Below are positions 60,995 through 64,000 of a stretch of 64,000 nucleotides of DNA, piece by piece. The notes under the pieces were generated by a model that was given only the letters and a program-made list of their open reading frames with translations, was not told where the DNA came from and did no database searches. The stretch covers positions 58,156-122,155 of the forward strand of contig CALAJQ010000006.1 in assembly GCA_937922785.1 (NCBI GenBank), given 5' to 3'. Position 1 is the first letter of the stretch. The number at the start of each line of letters is the position of its first letter. Position numbers and translations under genes: made by a program. The DNA is from an uncultured Acidimicrobiales bacterium. GTDB lineage: Bacteria; Actinomycetota; Acidimicrobiia; Acidimicrobiales; SZUA-35.

Positions 60995-62848
60995 ATGGTC
61001 GAATACCGTTCTCGAACTACAACTCATGGCCGCAACATGGCGGGCGCTCGGGCGCTTTGGCGAGCTACCGGCATGACTGATGACGACTTCGATAAGCCGA
61101 TCATTGCGATTTCAAACAGCTTCACACAGTTTGTGCCTGGTCACGTCCACCTAAAGGACCTCGGTCAGCTAGTGGCCCGCGAGGTCGAGGCGGCCGGCGG
61201 CGTGGCGAAAGAGTTCAACACGATTGCAGTAGATGACGGCATTGCAATGGGTCACGGAGGCATGCTTTACAGCCTTCCAAGCCGCGACCTAATTGCGGAC
61301 TCGGTTGAATACATGGCCAATGCCCACTGCGCTGACGCCTTGGTTTGCATCTCCAACTGCGACAAGATCACCCCTGGAATGCTTATGGCAGCCATGCGCC
61401 TGAACATTCCGGTGGTTTTTGTGAGCGGTGGCCCGATGGAAGCGGGCAAGACCCGCCTTGCCGGTGAAGAGGTTCGTGTCGATCTGGTAAGCGCCATGAC
61501 AATTGCAGGAGACGCCACAGCAACAGACGAAGACATCGCGGCCGTCGAGCGTTCAGCGTGCCCAACCTGTGGAAGCTGTTCGGGCATGTTCACTGCCAAC
61601 TCGATGAACTGTCTAACGGAGGCTCTCGGGCTTAGCCTGCCTGGTAACGGTTCAACCCTGGCAACTCACTCTGACCGGGAGCAGCTCTTCCTTCAGGCGG
61701 GTCGAACAATTGTTGACCTTGCGAAGCGCTACTACGAAAAAGGCGACGACTCGGTGTTGCCTCGCAACATCGCCAATAGGGCGGCCTTTGAAAACGCGAT
61801 GGTGCTAGACATTGCCATGGGAGGCTCAACTAACACCGTGCTTCACATTTTGGCCGCAGCTCATGAGGCAGGCCATGACTTTGATATGAGCCACATTGAT
61901 GGCATCAGCCGTCGTGTTCCGAACATCTGCAAGGTTGCGCCAAGCGTCCAGCAGTATCACATGGAAGATGTCCATCGGGCTGGCGGAATCATGGGGATTC
62001 TTGGAGAGCTGGATCGTGGAGGTCACATCGATTCTTCAGTTGCCACCGTGCACTCAGAAACAATGAGTGCGGCCTTGGACCAGTGGGACATCATGCGGCC
62101 AACCGCAACTGCTGAAGCAAAGCAACTTTTCTCCGCCGGGCCAGCAGGAATTCCCACCCAGGTCGCATTTAGCCAAAGCACCCGCTGGCCATCGCTAGAT
62201 ACCGATCGAGAAGGTGGTTGTATCCGAAGTGTTGACAACGCCTACACCAAAGAAGGCGGCTTGGCCGTTCTGTACGGGAACCTCGCAACCGATGGCTGCA
62301 TCGTAAAGACGGCCGGCGTCGACGAGTCGATTTTCACTTTTACCGGCAAGGCTCGGGTGTATGAAAGCCAGGACGCAGCAGTTGAAGGAATCCTTGGCGA
62401 AGAAGTGGTTTCGGGTGAAGTTGTCATCGTTCGTTACGAAGGCCCCAAGGGCGGACCGGGGATGCAGGAGATGCTTTACCCAACCACCTACATCAAGAGC
62501 CGGGGCCTAGGTAAAGAATGTGCCCTCCTAACTGACGGTCGGTTTAGCGGCGGGACCTCGGGCTTATCGATCGGGCACGCGTCACCCGAAGCTGCTGAAG
62601 GTGGGCTTATCGGATTGGTCCAGACCGGAGATCAGATTTCCATCGACATTCCGAACCGCTCAATTTCCTTGGACGTGACTGACGCTGAAATCGACAAGCG
62701 TCGTGAGGCCCAAGAAGCCCGCGGAGAAGATGCGTGGACGCCCGTAAACAGAGAAAGGCAGGTCAGCCTTGCCTTGCAGGCATACGCAGCTCTAACTACC
62801 TCGGCATCCCGAGGAGCAGTCCGCGACCTGGAACAACTCAAAAAGTGA
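60995..62848 (+). CDS. ilvD: dihydroxy-acid dehydratase
   Basis: The 617-residue Fe-S dehydratase of branched-chain amino-acid and pantothenate synthesis, turning 2,3-dihydroxy-isovalerate and -methylvalerate into the 2-keto acids. Cluster ligands are C122 in NCDKITPGM and C195 in [17 protein letters not shown]; the C-terminal '[36 protein letters not shown]' is the active-site Ser and metal region. Length is standard. A promoter formed on the terC stop codon drives it; the next gene follows eight bases after its stop. Confidence 0.95.
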   Translation: MVEYRSRTTTHGRNMAGARALWRATGMTDDDFDKPIIAISNSFTQFVPGHVHLKDLGQLVAREVEAAGGVAKEFNTIAVDDGIAMGHGGMLYSLPSRDLIADSVEYMANAHCADALVCISNCDKITPGMLMAAMRLNIPVVFVSGGPMEAGKTRLAGEEVRVDLVSAMTIAGDATATDEDIAAVERSACPTCGSCSGMFTANSMNCLTEALGLSLPGNGSTLATHSDREQLFLQAGRTIVDLAKRYYEKGDDSVLPRNIANRAAFENAMVLDIAMGGSTNTVLHILAAAHEAGHDFDMSHIDGISRRVPNICKVAPSVQQYHMEDVHRAGGIMGILGELDRGGHIDSSVATVHSETMSAALDQWDIMRPTATAEAKQLFSAGPAGIPTQVAFSQSTRWPSLDTDREGGCIRSVDNAYTKEGGLAVLYGNLATDGCIVKTAGVDESIFTFTGKARVYESQDAAVEGILGEEVVSGEVVIVRYEGPKGGPGMQEMLYPTTYIKSRGLGKECALLTDGRFSGGTSGLSIGHASPEAAEGGLIGLVQTGDQISIDIPNRSISLDVTDAEIDKRREAQEARGEDAWTPVNRERQVSLALQAYAALTTSASRGAVRDLEQLKK

Positions 62849-62856
62849 GCGTCTAG

Positions 62857-63678
62857 GTGAACCAGTCAGAAGTCTTTCGAGCGCTTCATCACCGAGGTAA
62901 ACCGTTCCTAATGCCCAATCCGTGGGACATTGGAACTGCAAGGTTGATGGAAGCTTTGGGCTTCGAAGCGTTGGCGACGACCAGTGCTGGACATGCGGCA
63001 TCGATGGGTAAGACCGATTCTCGGGTTACCAAGAGCGAGATACTGACCCATGCACAGGAGTTGGTCGGCTCAATTGAAATCCCACTTTCAGCCGATCTGG
63101 AGAACTGTTTCGCCCATGACCCTGAGGGTGTCGGGCACACAATCACTCAGGCGGCATCGGTGGGGCTTGCTGGAGGGTCAGTTGAGGACTACTCAATTGA
63201 TGACAACAACCCGATCTATGAACTGAATCATGCAGTCGAACGCGTGGCCGCGGCAGTCGAAGCCGCGAAACCCACAGGATTTGTTGTTACCGCTCGGGCC
63301 GAGAATCACATTCGAGGCATTCAAGACTTCGATGACACCCTGACTCGTTTAGTCGCATACGCCCAGGCTGGTGCCGATTGTGTCTATGCTCCTGGCGCCA
63401 ATTCGCCTTCCCAGATTCAACAAATTGTCCAAGCAACCGGACTTCCAGTTAACGTCCTCGCATTGCCAGGTTCGCCATCGGTTCCAGAGCTTGCAGAGCT
63501 CGGCGTGGCCAGAGTCTCAGTAGGAAGCGGCTTCTCCTTGGTTGCTATGGGTGCGGTTGTGAAGGCCTCAAAGGAGCTTCTAGAAAAGGGCACGACTTCG
63601 TGGTGGTCAGAGGCTGCGCCCGGAGAGATCTTAAAGAAAGCGTTTCGCGATAGGCCAGCTGACCCAGACCTGAGCTGA
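62857..63678 (+). CDS. isocitrate lyase/PEP mutase superfamily protein
   Basis: A 273-residue TIM-barrel protein of the ICL/PEP mutase superfamily. PFLMPNPWDIGTARLMEALGFEALATTSAG opens the family, the Mg2+-binding site is in PLSADLENCF (about 73-82), and GLAGGSVEDYS and RAENHIRG are further conserved segments. The KKCGH motif of true isocitrate lyase is absent, so a carbon-carbon lyase acting on a different 2-keto acid or a phosphonate-type reaction is likelier. The final residues ADPDLS and the stop come from a 16-base tandem repeat. Confidence 0.8.
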   Translation: MNQSEVFRALHHRGKPFLMPNPWDIGTARLMEALGFEALATTSAGHAASMGKTDSRVTKSEILTHAQELVGSIEIPLSADLENCFAHDPEGVGHTITQAASVGLAGGSVEDYSIDDNNPIYELNHAVERVAAAVEAAKPTGFVVTARAENHIRGIQDFDDTLTRLVAYAQAGADCVYAPGANSPSQIQQIVQATGLPVNVLALPGSPSVPELAELGVARVSVGSGFSLVAMGAVVKASKELLEKGTTSWWSEAAPGEILKKAFRDRPADPDLS

Positions 63679-63720
63679 CCCAGACCTGACCTAACACGTA
63701 CCTGACCTAACACAGACCGG
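63657..63720 (+). repeat. four-unit 16-bp degenerate tandem repeat at the end of the ICL-family gene
   Basis: Units AGCTGACCCAGACCTG (63657-63672), the same again (63673-63688), ACCTAACACGTACCTG (63689-63704) and ACCTAACACAGACCGG (63705-63720). The first unit and six bases of the second are translated as the protein's last six residues and its TGA stop. Confidence 0.8.
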
Positions 63721-63730
63721 GCTCCAATAA

Positions 63731-63759
63731 TTGACGTAGCTCGATTCACTCCCTAGCTT
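63731..63759 (+). promoter_or_regulatory. -35/-10 promoter for the MFS gene
   Basis: TTGACG (63731-63736), 17 bases, then TAGCTT (63754-63759). The hexamer ends eight bases before the GTG at 63768. This is the best two-box promoter seen in the window. Confidence 0.55.
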
Positions 63760-63767
63760 CAACAATC

Positions 63768-64000
63768 GTGACCATAAGTCCGCCGGGCAAACCGCAAAGT
63801 CTCCCAGATGCGCGCAACCCGCTGCTTGAAGTATTAAGCGACAAGAACTTCCGAAATTTCTGGATCGCCAACATATTGATCAACGGGCTGAACGGAACGA
63901 TTCGGTTCGCTTTTGTTTGGTTGATTGTCACCTTGACTGACTGGGCTGGGGCCGAAGGCAACATCGGCATAGCGCTTGGGGTGCCGGCGCTGTTGCTGAG
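63768..64000 (+). CDS. MFS-type transporter, N-terminal part (3' end outside window)
   Basis: The frame opens with GTG at 63768 and is still open after 77 codons at the window edge. After a polar N-terminus of about 28 residues (NPLLEVLSDKNFRNFWIANIL), the first membrane helix NGTIRFAFVWLIVTLTDW begins, then a loop and a second hydrophobic segment. The phrase 'NFRNFWIANIL' is typical of MFS multidrug transporters. Substrate cannot be told. Confidence 0.7.
   Translation, partial: MTISPPGKPQSLPDARNPLLEVLSDKNFRNFWIANILINGLNGTIRFAFVWLIVTLTDWAGAEGNIGIALGVPALLL

Overview
The window reads as chromosomal core DNA of an actinobacterium, most likely class Acidimicrobiia (marine or freshwater relatives of Ilumatobacter/Microthrix). 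This is inferred from the moderately GC-rich sequence, a wecA-type gene directly upstream of a complete F-type ATP synthase operon, frequent GTG starts, abundant leaderless promoters (TAnnnT ending 6-8 nt before the start codon), Ser/Thr kinase with PASTA repeats, a type III glutamine synthetase and several small actinobacterial-type membrane proteins. No rRNA, tRNA, insertion sequence, prophage or CRISPR array was recognised.

Layout. 1-564: end-truncated phosphodiesterase/phosphatase-like gene, divergent from wecA. 653-9924: wecA and the atp operon (atpZ-atpI-like-B-E-F-F'-H-A-G-D-C). 10.0-16.0 kb: SRPBCC protein, class II FBPase (glpX), PPK2, J-domain protein, MFS transporter with a cytosolic N-terminal extension, NifU-like scaffold protein, MscL. 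16.0-21.1 kb: a divergent nitrogen-assimilation locus: type III glutamine synthetase plus XRE-cupin regulator on the minus strand and three glutamate-synthase-domain genes (mgsABC/glxBCD type) on the plus strand, with a perfect-arm palindrome in the shared promoter region. 21.1-30.6 kb: methyltransferase, RarD, sugar dehydrogenase lipoprotein, site-2 protease, then a tRNA-modification run (cysteine desulfurase, mnmA, Sua5/TsaC), class II aldolase and a membrane protein. 30.7-41.8 kb: DUF5655, ligA, a repeat array, secreted protein, PASTA kinase, MFS, SCP2-like, ferredoxin, gatCAB. 41.8-47.3 kb: CBS protein, ECF sigma with a probable cognate membrane protein, P450, LysE exporter and Lrp regulator. 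47.3-53.2 kb: MATE pump, a four-gene double ABC-2 transporter operon, dienelactone-hydrolase-like protein. 53.2-64.0 kb: BrkB, a minus-strand run (M1 peptidase, NadD-like, PLD, VTT/DedA-like, galE), thioesterase, TerC, ilvD, ICL/PEP-mutase family protein and a truncated MFS gene.

How it works together. The ATP synthase operon is complete for a bacterial F1Fo with two b-type subunits. Cysteine desulfurase and MnmA overlap by four bases and form a sulfur relay for tRNA 2-thiouridine; TsaC follows. gatCAB supplies Gln/Asn-tRNA by transamidation. The type III glutamine synthetase and split glutamate-synthase genes match the gmaS-mgsABC half of the N-methylglutamate methylamine pathway, but no methylglutamate dehydrogenase (mgdABCD) is present here.

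The most notable non-coding signals are: (1) a consistent leaderless-promoter architecture, which in four places uses the upstream gene's stop codon as the first three bases of the -10 hexamer; (2) a dispersed hairpin repeat family, including a four-unit array behind ligA; (3) a 46-bp repeat present twice about 31 kb apart, each copy carrying a perfect DnaA box, one copy supplying the end of a thioesterase gene; and (4) short tandem duplications at many gene 3' ends.
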